Assembly (NCBI GenBank): GCA_026770575.1
Contig: MU657186.1
Location: 369,888-419,568 of the forward strand
DNA length: 49,681 nucleotides
Reading direction: 5' to 3'
From: Pelagophyceae sp. CCMP2097
Lineage: Eukaryota; Sar; Pelagophyceae
A program made the translations under genes and the position numbers. Below, piece by piece: positions 32,701 to 42,491 of this stretch (positions within the stretch are counted from its first letter, which is position 1; each line of letters begins with the position of its first letter). The notes under the pieces were generated by a model. That model had not been told where the DNA came from. It saw only the letters and a program-made list of their open reading frames with translations, and searched no databases.

Positions 32701-33940
32701 CTCGCGCGGCAAGCGTCCGGAGGCGGCGACGTCCAAATAAAAGCTCGTCGTCGAAAACACGTGGCGCCGCGCGCGCTCGGCGGCAGCCTTGTGCATGGCC
32801 TCGGCGACGCGCTTCGGCGCCGCGCTGCGCGCGATGGTGGCGGCCTGCCGCGCGTGGAGGTCCAGTTCCGCCTGAGCCTCGCGAGCCTGCCGCTCCAGCA
32901 CGATCCGCCGCGACGCGTCGTTGGAACGGAGGCGCGCGCGCCGCGCCGCCGCCGTCGTACTTAAAGCGCCCGCGCGCACGCGCTCCGCCGCCGCTGCCGC
33001 CGCAGCCACGGCGGCCTCGCACGCGCCCGCTCTTACAGAGATGCGCTCCGCCGCCGCCAGCGCCGCCGACGCCGCCGCCGCGGCGCCGCGCGCGTCCGCG
33101 TAGCGGTGCTGCGCCCGCTCCGGCGACTCCGGGGGCGCGGCGCGCGAAGCGGCCTCGTCAGCGCGGTCGCGGAAATTCCGCGCGCTAGTGCGGCCGTCGA
33201 AACCGACGCCGCGCTTCGTCTCGAGGACGCGGTCCGCGTCCCGCTTCGGCGCCGCCACGAGCCGGTCGCGCGCCTGCGACATCGCGTCGAAACCAAGCAC
33301 TGTGCATCACAAGGTCGGCAGACGGACCTCGTCTTGGACGACTTGCGCCGCCGTGCACCGCGCCTTGGCGACCTGGCGCCGCACACACGCCGCGTCGCGC
33401 GCGAACTGCAGCCGCTCTGCCTGGTGGTGCGCCTCGGCGTCGGCGAGGCGGTGCGCCGCACCTGGCAAAGCGCGTCAACAGAGCTCAGTGTCATACAACC
33501 ACGCGTGCAAAGCACTATAATAAAACCACGGGCCTCGAGCAGGCGGACGCACCGAATTCGCGCGCTTTCTGCTCGAGCTGCTCCGCCGCCGCCGCCGCCG
33601 CGCGCTCGGCGGCGTCTCGGCCGGCGTGCGCCGCGCAGCGGTCCCTTAGGCTAGCGTGCTCAGCCTCCCGCGCGCGGTACGACTCGAGCACCGCCTTTTC
33701 CCGCACCCGCGCGAGCCTAAGGACCGCGAGTCCCGGGCGGCCCCGGCGAGGAGCGGAGCACGGAGGTTCGCGGGCGCTGCGTTCGCACGCGCGAGCCTCC
33801 TGGAGCCGCTGCGCGCGGAGCGTGAGGAGGAGCTGGTTCCGCGCCGCCTGCTCCGCGCCGGGCGACCAGGCGAGGTTGCGCTTCGGCTCGCTCCGGCGGC
33901 CGCAGGAGACGCGGGCGTGTTCCTCTAGAATAGTCAGCAT
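29783..33940 (-). CDS. Very large low-complexity coiled-coil protein, unknown function
   Basis: Six exons (33789-33940, 33553-33716, 33328-33461, 30842-33273, 30112-30789, 29783-30059) join in phase to about 1278 residues. Residues 1-150 are Arg/Ala/Glu/Gln-rich helices (LARVREKAVLESYRAREAEH, RLADAEAHHQAERLQFARDA), a likely coiled coil. The next part is Ala-rich, then Pro-rich (PPPRPPAAPPADVRPP), then strongly acidic (DDVDDVEDDADDDADDVDD), then Ala/Glu/Arg helix (AAREDEAAREAAAREEEAAR), and finally Ser/Asp-rich disordered (SPSSSIVDSDSESDDED). No catalytic motif. Acceptors and donors are all canonical. The start ATG 33940 is uncertain because TATTCTAG lies just inside it. It could be a scaffold or cytoskeletal protein; I cannot assign it. 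Confidence 0.65.
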
Positions 33941-34469
33941 CGTCCTTCTGAGTCGCTGCTGCGATGCAGCGGCTGCGTGTAGGCCAATGCGAGAGACCCT
34001 CAAAGCTGCGCGGGTCCGCGCGGTAAGGCCCCGACCGATTCGCTCGCAACGCCCTTACGACGAGGCCATGTCGCACAAACAGTTTGGGATTCGAAAATTA
34101 ATTATTCGAATTTCAAAGTTTTTCGGCGACGTCGCGTTTCGGATTTGTAAAACATCTGCCTCGCGTGAAACGCAGCGGTGCTTGCTCGGGAATGGTGGCG
34201 TCTCATTGGCGCGCGTTCATTCTACTGGCCGACGAAAGAAAAAATTCACTGGCCCAGCAGAAGGTTTCAGAATGTTCGGCGATCTCGAACGCACGCGTCG
34301 CGCTCTAAGAAATATATTGGTGTCCAGCAAGTTCCGGCGCGCTCCCCGGGCCGCGACCAACCTTTCGAGCAACCAGCCGCCGCGCCTCTGCGCGCGGTTC
34401 TGCGCGGCGGCGGGCACACCGCGTTTTCTCGCGAGGACGCGGTCGTTGGACACCTCACTTAGCCTCACG
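33941..34469. promoter_or_regulatory. Divergent intergenic region (coiled-coil / Cu-ATPase)
   Basis: 529 bp without a convincing gene. 34080-34130 is AT-rich with an imperfect palindromic core (TTCGAAAATTAATTATTCGAA), unusual here. No TATA box at a usual distance was identified. Confidence 0.35.
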
Positions 34470-37400
34470 ATGCTCGAAATGGCGCAAACGTCGACGGCGT
34501 TCAAGGTTGAGGGAATGATGTGCCAGGGCAGCTGCGGCACCGCCGTTTGCAACGTAAGAGGCCTCTCGTGACTCGTTTCGAGGGTCGCCTTCCGCGGACG
34601 CCGCCCCGTGCGAGCGCCGTCGGCGGCGCACGGCGCCCGCGTAGGCGCTCCTTGCGGTTGCAGGCGTCTCGCGCGCCGAGGCGAGCTTCGCGGCGGGCTC
34701 TGCGACGGTGTGGTGGTCGGCGGCGGCCGCGCGCGACGACGACGCCGCTGCCGCGGCCGTCGAGGCCATTGGCTTCGACTGCACCTCTGCGCCGGACCTC
34801 GTACTCGCCGTCGAAGGCATGATGTGCCAGCAGAGCTGCGGCACCACCGTGCGCGCCGCAATCTCGCAGGTCGCCGGCGTGAAACGGTGCCGCGCCGCGT
34901 TCGATGCTCGTCGGAAAACACGGACCGGCGCAGTGGTGAAAGCGGGCGGCATCACTGAGGCTTCGATAAACGCGAGCAAATGTTGTCACGGCCACGAGGC
35001 GCGAAAGGAGGTATTTCGTCGCGTTTCAAAGCGTGAGAAAGGCCCCCTAGGTGCCAAGTCTCGCACCCGGAGAAGCGGGCAGAGGTCTGGGGCTCGTTTG
35101 CCTTGCAGGCCGTCATCGACGCCGTCGACGCCGTGGGCTTTGACGCTGAAGTCGCCTCCAAGGTGCGATTCTCGTTTGGTGAGGGAGATGGTTGCCGCAT
35201 CGCGCGAGGGTCGACGGCGGCTGCGTAGGCGCGCGGCCCGACTGTGGCCGTGCCGGTGATATCGTCGGAGCCGACTCAGTCGGTGGAGCTGCGCGTCGAG
35301 GGCGTGCGAAACGGTGCGGACGCCAAGAGGATCACCGCGGCGGCGCTGGGCCTGCGCGGCGTCGTGCGCTGCGACGTCGCGCTGGCCTCGCGGCGCGCAA
35401 TCGTGACGTACCACGCCAACGACGGGCCCGCGGAGAGCGCCGAGCCACGGGCGGACTTTGCTCGAAGGCTGTGCGCGCGCGTCCACAAAGAAACGGGCTT
35501 CGACTGCGCGGAGCTCAGCACCGACTCGGCGCCCGGTGACGCAAAGGCGCTCATGCTCAGCGTCGAGGGCATGTCCTGCGCCGCCTGCTCTTCAAAGGTG
35601 GAAAAGTCGCTTTCGGACCACTTTGCCGTCAAATCGGCGACAGTCTCCGTGGCGACGCACAGGGCAAAGGTCACGCTCGACGACATGGCCATCAAGGGAG
35701 GCGAGTTCGACGCCACCGTCGTAAACGAGCTGCTGGCCATCGTCAAGGGCTTGGGGTTTAGCGCGTCTGTTGTTCAGCAGGGCAAGGTGACGACCGCGGC
35801 CGACTTTGAGGCCTCTTCCGCGCGAGAGGTGCAGTCGTGGCGCAGGACGTTCTTGTGGGCGCTGGTGCTGACGGTGCCGCTGGTGTTTATGCGGAAGACG
35901 GGGCCGTCGATGGCCATGGCGATGCACGACGACGGATGGTGCCACGGCCATCTTTCCTCCACGGCGTTGTTCTCGTTGTTCCTCGGCTCGGGCTTGCAGT
36001 TCGGCGTGGCCCAGCGCTACTACCGCGCGTTTTGGATCGGCGCGAAGAATGGGAATTATGGCATGGACGCCCTCATTGTGATCGCGACGACGGTGGTCTA
36101 CGTCTACTCTGTCTTCAGCATGATCGCGTGCTGCACTTTAGACACGGCCCACGAGCACATCATGTTCGAGACGAGCGCCATGCTCTTCTGCTTTGTCTCT
36201 TTGGGCAAATATCTGGAGGCGAGCGCCAAGCAACGGACGTCTGGAGCTATCGCCGCTTTGCTCCGAATGCAGCCGACGACGGCGCTGCTTTTGGACGGCG
36301 CCGACGTGCGCAACGCCGCGACGAAGCTCGCGGACCACCTCTCCACCGAGGCGAAATTCTCCCCGAATGCGATTGAATTCTCCTCGACGGCGCTGGCCGA
36401 CGGCCCCGCGAGTCCTTCGCCGAGCCGCGGCAAGTCCGAGTCCAACGGCGACGCGGCGGCGCTGCAGCGGCTCACGGCGGCGTTGGACGACGCGGTGGAC
36501 GCCCGCGAGGCGCAGCCCGTGCACTGCGATGCGCTGCAGCCCGGTGACGTCCTCAAGGTGCTGCCCGGCGCGGCCGTGCCCTGCGACGGCGTCGTGCTGT
36601 CCACCGTCGGCGAGGCCTTTGTCGACGAGGCGGCGCTGACGGGCGAGTCGCGGCCCGTGCGCAAACGGCGCGGCGACGCCGTCTTTGGATCGGCGACTGC
36701 CACGGGGGCCATGTTCTTCATGCGCGCGTCCAGAGTGGGCTCCGAGTCGACGCTGGCGCAAATCGCGCGCCTCGTCGAGGACGCGCAGCTCTCAAAGGCG
36801 CCGATCCAGGAGTACGCCGACGTCGTCGCCGCCAAGTTTACGCCGTTTATCGTCGCATTAAGCTTTTCCACGTTTGTGGCATGGTACACCCTCGCCTGCT
36901 CGGGCGCCATGCCACACGACTGGCTCGACGAGTCCAACCCGCTCCTCTTCGCCATGCTCTTCGGCGTCTCCGTCGTCGTCGTCGCATGCCCCTGCGCCCT
37001 GGGCCTCGCGACGCCGACGGCGGTCATGGTCGGCACGGGCGTCGGCGCGACGCTCGGCGTGCTCATCAAGGGCGGCGACGTCCTCGAGGTGGCGCAGGCG
37101 GTGAACTGCGTCGTCTTCGACAAGACGGGGACTTTGACCGCGGGCAAGCCGCAGCTTACGGACGAGGTGGAAATGGTTGCCCACTCTGGTCTCCTCGCCG
37201 TCGCCGCGTCCGCCGAGCAGGCATCAGAGCACCCCATCGCGGCCGCCATCGTCGGCGCGGCGCGCGCGAGGGGCTTAAAGGCGGAGCTGGACCACGTCGT
37301 CTCCGCAGAGGCGTTGGAGGGCCAGGGCGTGCGCTGCGCTCTAAAGCGCTTGGGCGACGTGGCCGTCGGCAACGTGGCTTTGATGCGATTTTTAAAAGTG

Positions 37401-38339
37401 CCCGGCGTCGACGCGCCTGCCGTGGCCGAGGCGCTGGCGCGGCTGCAGAGGCAGGCAAAGACGGCGGTCCTCGTCTCGCGCAACGGCGCCTTGGTGGGCA
37501 TCCTCGGCGTGGCGGACGCGCCACGGCCAGAGTCGCGCGCGACCATCGCCGCGCTGATCCAGCGCGGCATCGAGGTGCGCATGCTCACGGGCGACCACGA
37601 GCGCACGGCGTTTGCCGTGGCCGACACGTTGGGCATCGACCGCGAGTTTGTCGCCGCGGGCCTGCTGCCGCAGCACAAGGCCGAGCGCATCAAAGCTTTG
37701 CAGAAAAGCGGGAAGAAGGTGGCCATGGTCGGCGACGGCATCAACGACTCTCCCGCGCTGGCGCAGGCGGACGTCGGGTTGGCGATTGGCGGCGGGACCC
37801 AGGTCGCCATCGCGGCCGCGGACATGGTCCTCCTGCGCAACGACTTGCGGCACGTCGTCGTCGCGCTAGACTTGGCGCGCGTCGTCTACCGCAGAATCAA
37901 GATCAACTTTTTTTGGGCGGCAATCTATAATGTGGTCCTCATCCCCATCGCCGCGGGCGCGTTCTACCCGCTCACGCACGCAAGGCTGCCGCCCGCCTAC
38001 GCCGCGTTGTGCATGGCCTGCTCCAGCGTCAGCGTCGTCTGCTCGTCGCTCACGTTGAAATTCTACAAGCCCCCGAGGATTGACGACCCCTCGGCGCTCA
38101 AGTGAGTCCTGCGGCGGACCCTTGCCGGGAGAGGATAGGACCGCTCCCCTCTGACCCCACTGGAATTTAGGTCGCAGTCGAGCTGCCTGCGGTGCTGCCA
38201 CGCGCTCCGCCACCGCACGCGCCTGGCGCTGTACCTCTGGACTGGCCTCCAGTTGTATTCAAAGTGCCTCGATTCGGACTCGGACGACGGCCGCGACGAC
38301 GGCAGCGACGGCCCCGGAGACGGCGCCTCGCTCGTCTAA
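34470..38339 (+). CDS. Copper-transporting P1B-type ATPase with four N-terminal HMA-like domains
   Basis: Exons 34470-34553, 34645-about 34935, 35109-35162, 35229-38101 and 38171-38339 (about 1157 residues; the exon 2 donor may be 34933 or 34936). HMA1 and HMA2 carry G-M-M-C-Q-G-S-C and G-M-M-C-Q-Q-S-C (C-x3-C). A third HMA-like unit (V-E-G-V-R-N-G-A-D) lacks cysteines. HMA4 has the canonical G-M-S-C-A-A-C. P-ATPase motifs: LTGES, the membrane C-P-C in VVACPCALGLATPTA, D-K-T-G-T-L-T, S-E-H-P-I, MLTGDHERTAF, MVGDGINDSPALAQADVGLA. Late membrane helices carry YNVVLIPIAAGAFYP and M-A-C-S-S-V-S-V-V. These mark a Cu(I) exporter (C-P-C group). The last exon adds a Cys/Arg-rich then acidic tail (SSCLRCCHALRHRTRLAL). 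Location: Golgi, plasma or plastid membrane. Confidence 0.92.
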
Positions 38340-38630
38340 CCGGCCTGCATCGCCTGGCAGTGGTCTGGCCGACGCGCAGACCCGGACCGAGGCTCGTCAA
38401 TTTCGAAATTCGAGCCGCGGCCCATCACTTGTCGGCCATCAAATTGAACCTGTCGAGCGATCCACGGAATACAGAGAGACTCTCGGCCTGCTCTAGAGTC
38501 CCAACACCACCATCACGACCCCAGCACTGGACATATGCGACGAGTTGCCCTCGGTCCGCGCGTCGCGAGATGCGTGCAGAAAGTCAATAGTAAATAAGAG
38601 TGATTGAGATCTCCGCGGCGCCGGAAGTTC

Positions 38631-39950
38631 TTAGTGCATGAAGAGCTGCGGGGCGTGGACGTCGAGCTGGAAGCAGCCGAGTGTCATAGTCCCGAAAGTC
38701 GACATGAACGCGCGCACGCCTTTATCGTCGTGATCTTTAGCAAACGCGAGCTTTGGGAGTTGCGTCGCCGCATACACGGCATAGCCCAGGAGCGCGACAA
38801 CGTCGACGAGTTGCGCGAGGAAGCCGACTGGCAATCCGGCGTAGTGCGTCTGGAACGCACCGCAAAAGTGCGCGAGCAAGTGCACGAAACGTGTCAACGC
38901 GTAGACCCCGAGCCCGAGGGCGACGCCGTTGCGCGGCGACCCGGCGGCCATGGGCAGCGTCTTGAGGCCGCTGGCGCGATCGCCGGCGATGTCTCCCAAG
39001 TCCTTGTTGAGGAGGATCGAGAGATTCCACAGCGCGTTCGAGACCAGGTGCGCCGCCGCCGGCGCGAGGAGCGCGTTGCTTTGAAGGTCCAAATTCAAAG
39101 CGTCGCACATCTGGACGTACATGAGGCAGTCGAAGGATGCGTAGATTCCGATAAACGTGGCCGTTCGGCCCACGGCGGACCGCCGGAAATACAAGCGCGT
39201 CGGGAAGAAGTCGTCCGAGTAGAAAAACGCTGAGACGCAGCACGCCGTGAACGCGTAGCCGTACGCCCGCGCGACGTTGTCCTCGGCCGGCGCGCAGAAA
39301 GCGACGACAGCGTAGCCCACTACTAAGTAAAAGACAGAAATGGCCAGGCCCTGCGTCATGGAGACGCGCCCGCTCGGGATGGGCCGCGAAGGCTTGTTCT
39401 TCGCGTCCGTGTCCACGTCGCAGACGTCGTTGTACCTACCGCGACGGTGCAAGTGGGGCCGGTTTTGCATCGGGGCCGCAAAGGTTCTTTGTAGAGGGTC
39501 CGTATAGGATGTAGGCTCCTCAGGGGACTGTCTCGGGCCCGCCTCGGGTCGCCGCTGGACGTACCAGTCTGCGTGCATGATGTAGCACATGGACAGCGCG
39601 AGCCCTCGCAGCGTCGCGGCGGCGCAGTGTTTCGCGACTTGGTAGCCGGCGGCGCCCGTCAAAAGTTTGAACACGTTGATGGGCCCGACGACCTTGACCC
39701 AGACCCAGAGGGGCCAGACGAAGTGCGGCACGAGGGATTCTGGGTGGTGGTGCGTGCCCACAAACCGCAATGCGTTGCGCACCCACCCTGCAAAACCCTG
39801 TGGGCCAGAGTACGGCTTGGCCACCTTGTTAACCTCCGCGTCGGCGTGCTTGGCGTCGACGCCGAACATCGTCGCCGTAGGCCGCTTCTTCTCGCGTTCT
39901 TTGGTTTCCGACTCGTCTCCGTCGAAATCTATGAAAACACGTATTTGCAT
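38631..39950 (-). CDS. UbiA-family prenyltransferase
   Basis: Exon 1 39565-39950 (ATG 39950, or 39869 beginning MFGVDAKHADAEV) and exon 2 38631-39435. The 129-nt intron is a multiple of three and has no stop, so the frame appears continuous. Splicing TG|GTACGT...GGTAG|G restores H-A-D-W-Y-N-D-V-C-D-V-D-T-D, the first UbiA Asp motif (NDxxDxxxD), followed by KNKPSRPIPSGRVS. The second Asp motif is L-N-K-D-L-G-D-I-A-G-D-R-A-S-G. About nine hydrophobic helices. These enzymes attach prenyl chains to aromatic or tetrapyrrole acceptors (quinones, tocopherol, chlorophyll, heme). The acceptor cannot be told from the sequence. Confidence 0.82.
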   Translation of the reverse strand: MQIRVFIDFDGDESETKEREKKRPTATMFGVDAKHADAEVNKVAKPYSGPQGFAGWVRNALRFVGTHHHPESLVPHFVWPLWVWVKVVGPINVFKLLTGAAGYQVAKHCAAATLRGLALSMCYIMHADWYVQRRPEAGPRQSPEEPTSYTDPLQRTFAAPMQNRPHLHRRGRYNDVCDVDTDAKNKPSRPIPSGRVSMTQGLAISVFYLVVGYAVVAFCAPAEDNVARAYGYAFTACCVSAFFYSDDFFPTRLYFRRSAVGRTATFIGIYASFDCLMYVQMCDALNLDLQSNALLAPAAAHLVSNALWNLSILLNKDLGDIAGDRASGLKTLPMAAGSPRNGVALGLGVYALTRFVHLLAHFCGAFQTHYAGLPVGFLAQLVDVVALLGYAVYAATQLPKLAFAKDHDDKGVRAFMSTFGTMTLGCFQLDVHAPQLFMH

Positions 39951-40081
39951 GAGGACCCCGAAACATTGCAGCGCAACAGGCCGATTAAAGTGTTCATTAC
40001 CGGACCTGAAAATGTGTTCAAAGAAAGGACGTCCTCGTGTGTGTGTGTGTAAAAAGAGCTACTGGTGCGGAACCGGAGCGT

Positions 40082-40543
40082 CTAAGACCTTGCTCGCCGC
40101 AGCGCCGCCGAGCCGAGCCTGAGGTCGAAGAAATCGTCGGGATGCGCTTTTACGATGCGCGCACCGTGCGATGAGCGAAGCTTCTCCACGCGACTCGACA
40201 GGCGAAGCGATGACCGCGCGACGTTCAGAGACGCCTCGATGTCGACGCTGCCGTCCGTCGGGAAGTCCGGGCTCGAGTAGACCAAGTCCGCCGGTGCGCC
40301 GCCGACGTAAAACCAGAAGCCACCCTTCCGGAATCCGTTCTTGATCCCAAAGTCGCCTCCGACGACGGTGACGTCGGGGTGCCTTTTAAACTTTGAAAAC
40401 GGCGGCGACTCGGAAGCTTCACACGTCCCGACCGGCCGCCACCAGTGCTCGTCTGCGCCAGAGCTTGGCCGCAACCAGCACAAAAGCCGGCCGTGGTGCC
40501 CGCTGAGCGAGTCGACGGCACGCGCCGCATCTTGATCGCCCAT
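40082..40543 (-). CDS. Hypothetical protein, 153 residues
   Basis: Intronless frame from ATG 40543 (MGDQDAARAVDSLSGHHGRL). The middle has GGDFGIKNGFRKGGFWFYVG followed by G-A-P-A-D-L-V-Y-S-S-P-D-F-P-T-D-G-S-V-D-I-E, a plausible globular beta-rich stretch, and there are no low-complexity runs. No family recognised. It may be one exon of a longer gene. Confidence 0.45.
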   Translation of the reverse strand: MGDQDAARAVDSLSGHHGRLLCWLRPSSGADEHWWRPVGTCEASESPPFSKFKRHPDVTVVGGDFGIKNGFRKGGFWFYVGGAPADLVYSSPDFPTDGSVDIEASLNVARSSLRLSSRVEKLRSSHGARIVKAHPDDFFDLRLGSAALRRARS

Positions 40544-40608
40544 GGGCCGGCCGGCGAACTCCGACGAGTCGGAGCTAAAACTTCGCCAGCAGCTCGAGCC
40601 TACGGGTC

Positions 40609-40896
40609 TTAGTGGATCCCCACGTCAAGGGTGACGTTTTTCGCGTTCAAACAAAGGCGCCACCTCTCCATGTAGTGCAAACGAGACATGTTGAGATCCA
40701 AACGCGACTCACTTCGAAAAACGTCACCCTTGCCGCGGGGATCAGCGAGTACACCGGTCAGGCCCGGGTCCGCGAAGCCGGAACCTAGAGATTCGACCGT
40801 CCGAAGGCGCAATCCGAGCCCTACTTGGACGACCACGCCCCCGTCCATATTTTCCGCAAGAGCGGCCGCAGTCCAGATGTTTTTCGCACGCACCAC
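40609..40896 (-). CDS. Hypothetical minus-strand ORF, 95 residues
   Basis: A frame ending at 40609 contains GVVVQVGLGLRLRTVESLGS then G-F-A-D-P-G-L-T-G-V and RLDLNMSRLHYMERWRLCLN. The composition is protein-like and unlike the neighbouring frames, but no start or splice partner can be fixed; the start used is a GTG/ATG-type first codon near 40896. It could be part of the gene at 40082-40543, upstream of it on the same strand. Confidence 0.3.
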   Translation of the reverse strand: MVRAKNIWTAAALAENMDGGVVVQVGLGLRLRTVESLGSGFADPGLTGVLADPRGKGDVFRSESRLDLNMSRLHYMERWRLCLNAKNVTLDVGIH

Positions 40897-41221
40897 AAAG
40901 GACCACGCCCAGCACGATTCCCAACAGGCGCGGCGCCATCAATCGCGGTACATCGCCTCCTGGAGACGCGCAAGCTTGGAGGTCCGCGCTGCTGGAGCTT
41001 TAGCGAATCAACTGCTGTGCACCGCCAGAATGACGGAAATCTGTCTCCTTTTTCGGCCTGTGGCGGGTGCGTCTTCGTCTGCCGGGAGCGATCGCGAGGC
41101 CAGGGTGGTGGCGCCTCGCAGGGAACAAACGCCTCCCTTGACACAGCGCCTTTTACAAAAGTCTGGTCATTTTAACTAATCGCCCAACCACCAGTGACGT
41201 CCAGGTGACTCAGTTTTTGTG

Positions 41222-42340
41222 ATGGCGCGCCTCCTTCAGCTCGCGGTGGGCGGCTCGCTCGTGGTGCTGGGCAGCGGTTTCGTGTCGCCGCGCGCGTCGG
41301 TGGCGGCGCAACTCAAGGCCGGCGACGACGACGTCTACGCCGAGCGCCTCGACGCTCTTGTCGAGGACCTCAAGGCGCCCGCCGCGGCGCCCCCCGCGGC
41401 GGCGGCGGCGCCGGTTGCTGAGAAACGTTTCAAGCCGGCGGCCATCGTGCCGAAGCGGCGCATTAAGAACTCGGATGAGTGGTACATGCTCGCGCTGCCG
41501 TTCCAGCCGCGGACCGCGCTCCTCGACGGCACAAGGCCGCGCCAATTCAAGTCGGAAACCCAGTCGCAGCAAGCGGCAGCGCAGATGACGCCAGGGTCCT
41601 CTCCCCGTGACCTTTGCGGGTGGCGTTGTCACCTTAAGCGTTAGGCACGCTCGCCGCGGACGCGGGCTTCGACCCCGCGGGCCTGGCCACGAGCAAGGTC
41701 GACCTCTACTCGTTCCGCGAGGCCGAGGTCAAGCACTCGCGCCTCGCCATGCTCTGCGCCGCCGGCTGGCCCCTTGGGGAGCTCTGGGACGACGGCATCG
41801 CCACGACGCTCGGGCTCCCGTCCATCGTCGCCGAAAACGCGGGCCGCGACCCCTCGTTGCTCAACGGCGGGCTCCAGCTCATCAACCCGCTCTACTGGGT
41901 GCGTTTCAGAGCTGCGGGGGAGAGGAGGCCCGCCGAGAAAGGACTGAATGACGCCCGAGCCGTGTCCGGACGTTTCCCCTCAGGTTGGCGTCGTCGCTCT
42001 GACTGGCGTCATCGAGTACCGGTCGGAGAAGATGAAGGAAGAGGCAAAGGCGGCGGACAAGACGTGGATGCTCTCCGGGTCGTGGATCCCCGGCGATCTT
42101 GGCTTCGACCCGCTCGGCCTCTACACGGCCCTCAGCGGCGACGACCGGGGCAAGTTCCTCATGGAGACGGCGGAGATCAAGAACGGGCGTTTGGCCATGA
42201 TCGCCGTGGTTGCAGACGTCGTTTTGGAGTTGGTCAACAACAAGCCAGTCATCGAAGTCACCCCAATCTTCTTCAAGCCCTTTTGGAAGGTCGTCGAGGA
42301 AGTCATGATGTCCAGCCCGTCGCCCTACGGCACGTACTAA
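41222..42340 (+). CDS. Light-harvesting chlorophyll a/c-binding protein (LHC/FCP family)
   Basis: Exons 41222-41528, 41645-41898 and 41984-42340 give 305 residues. The start MARLLQLAVGGSLVVLGSGF followed by V-S-P has the plastid presequence Phe motif of stramenopiles. After an Ala/Pro linker comes DGTLAADAGFDPAGLATSK, then helix 1 with E-A-E-V-K-H-S-R-L-A-M-L (chlorophyll-binding Glu and Arg), a middle helix VGVVALTGVIEYRSEKM, G-F-D-P-L-G-L-Y, and helix 3 E-T-A-E-I-K-N-G-R-L-A-M-I-A. Intron 1 fits only as GC-AG (GACG|GCACAAGG...TTAG|GC); intron 2 is GTGCGT...CTCAG. Longer than the usual about 200 residues because of the N-terminal linker. Thylakoid antenna. Confidence 0.9.
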
Positions 42341-42380
42341 GATCTTAATAAGGAGTCCCCAAAGAAACCACGCCAAAGTC

Positions 42381-42457
42381 GGTCGGGGGGGCGGTTGGCT
42401 GCGGCATCGAAACGCTTGGTCGGGGGGGGGGCGGTCGGCCGTGGCATCGAAGCACTT
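42381..42457. repeat. Imperfect direct repeat with long G runs
   Basis: 42381-42417 and 42418-42457 are two copies of about 38 bp: GGTCGGGGGG, then GCGG(T)(T)GGC, then GCATCGAA(A/G)C(G/A)CTT. They differ mainly in G-run length (7 versus 10). They lie in the 150-bp spacer between the convergent LHC and PP2C genes. Confidence 0.85.
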
Positions 42458-42491
42458 ATGTGTTTACGTTTGGCGGGGCCTCAAACGGTGG

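Noticed and set aside
34264..34280. Heat-shock-element-like GAATGTTC upstream of the Cu-ATPase
   Set aside because: GAAnnTTC is expected about a dozen times in 50 kb and the third unit has wrong spacing.
40036..40050. (TG)n microsatellite
   Set aside because: Only about seven dinucleotides; ordinary simple repeat with no link to a gene.
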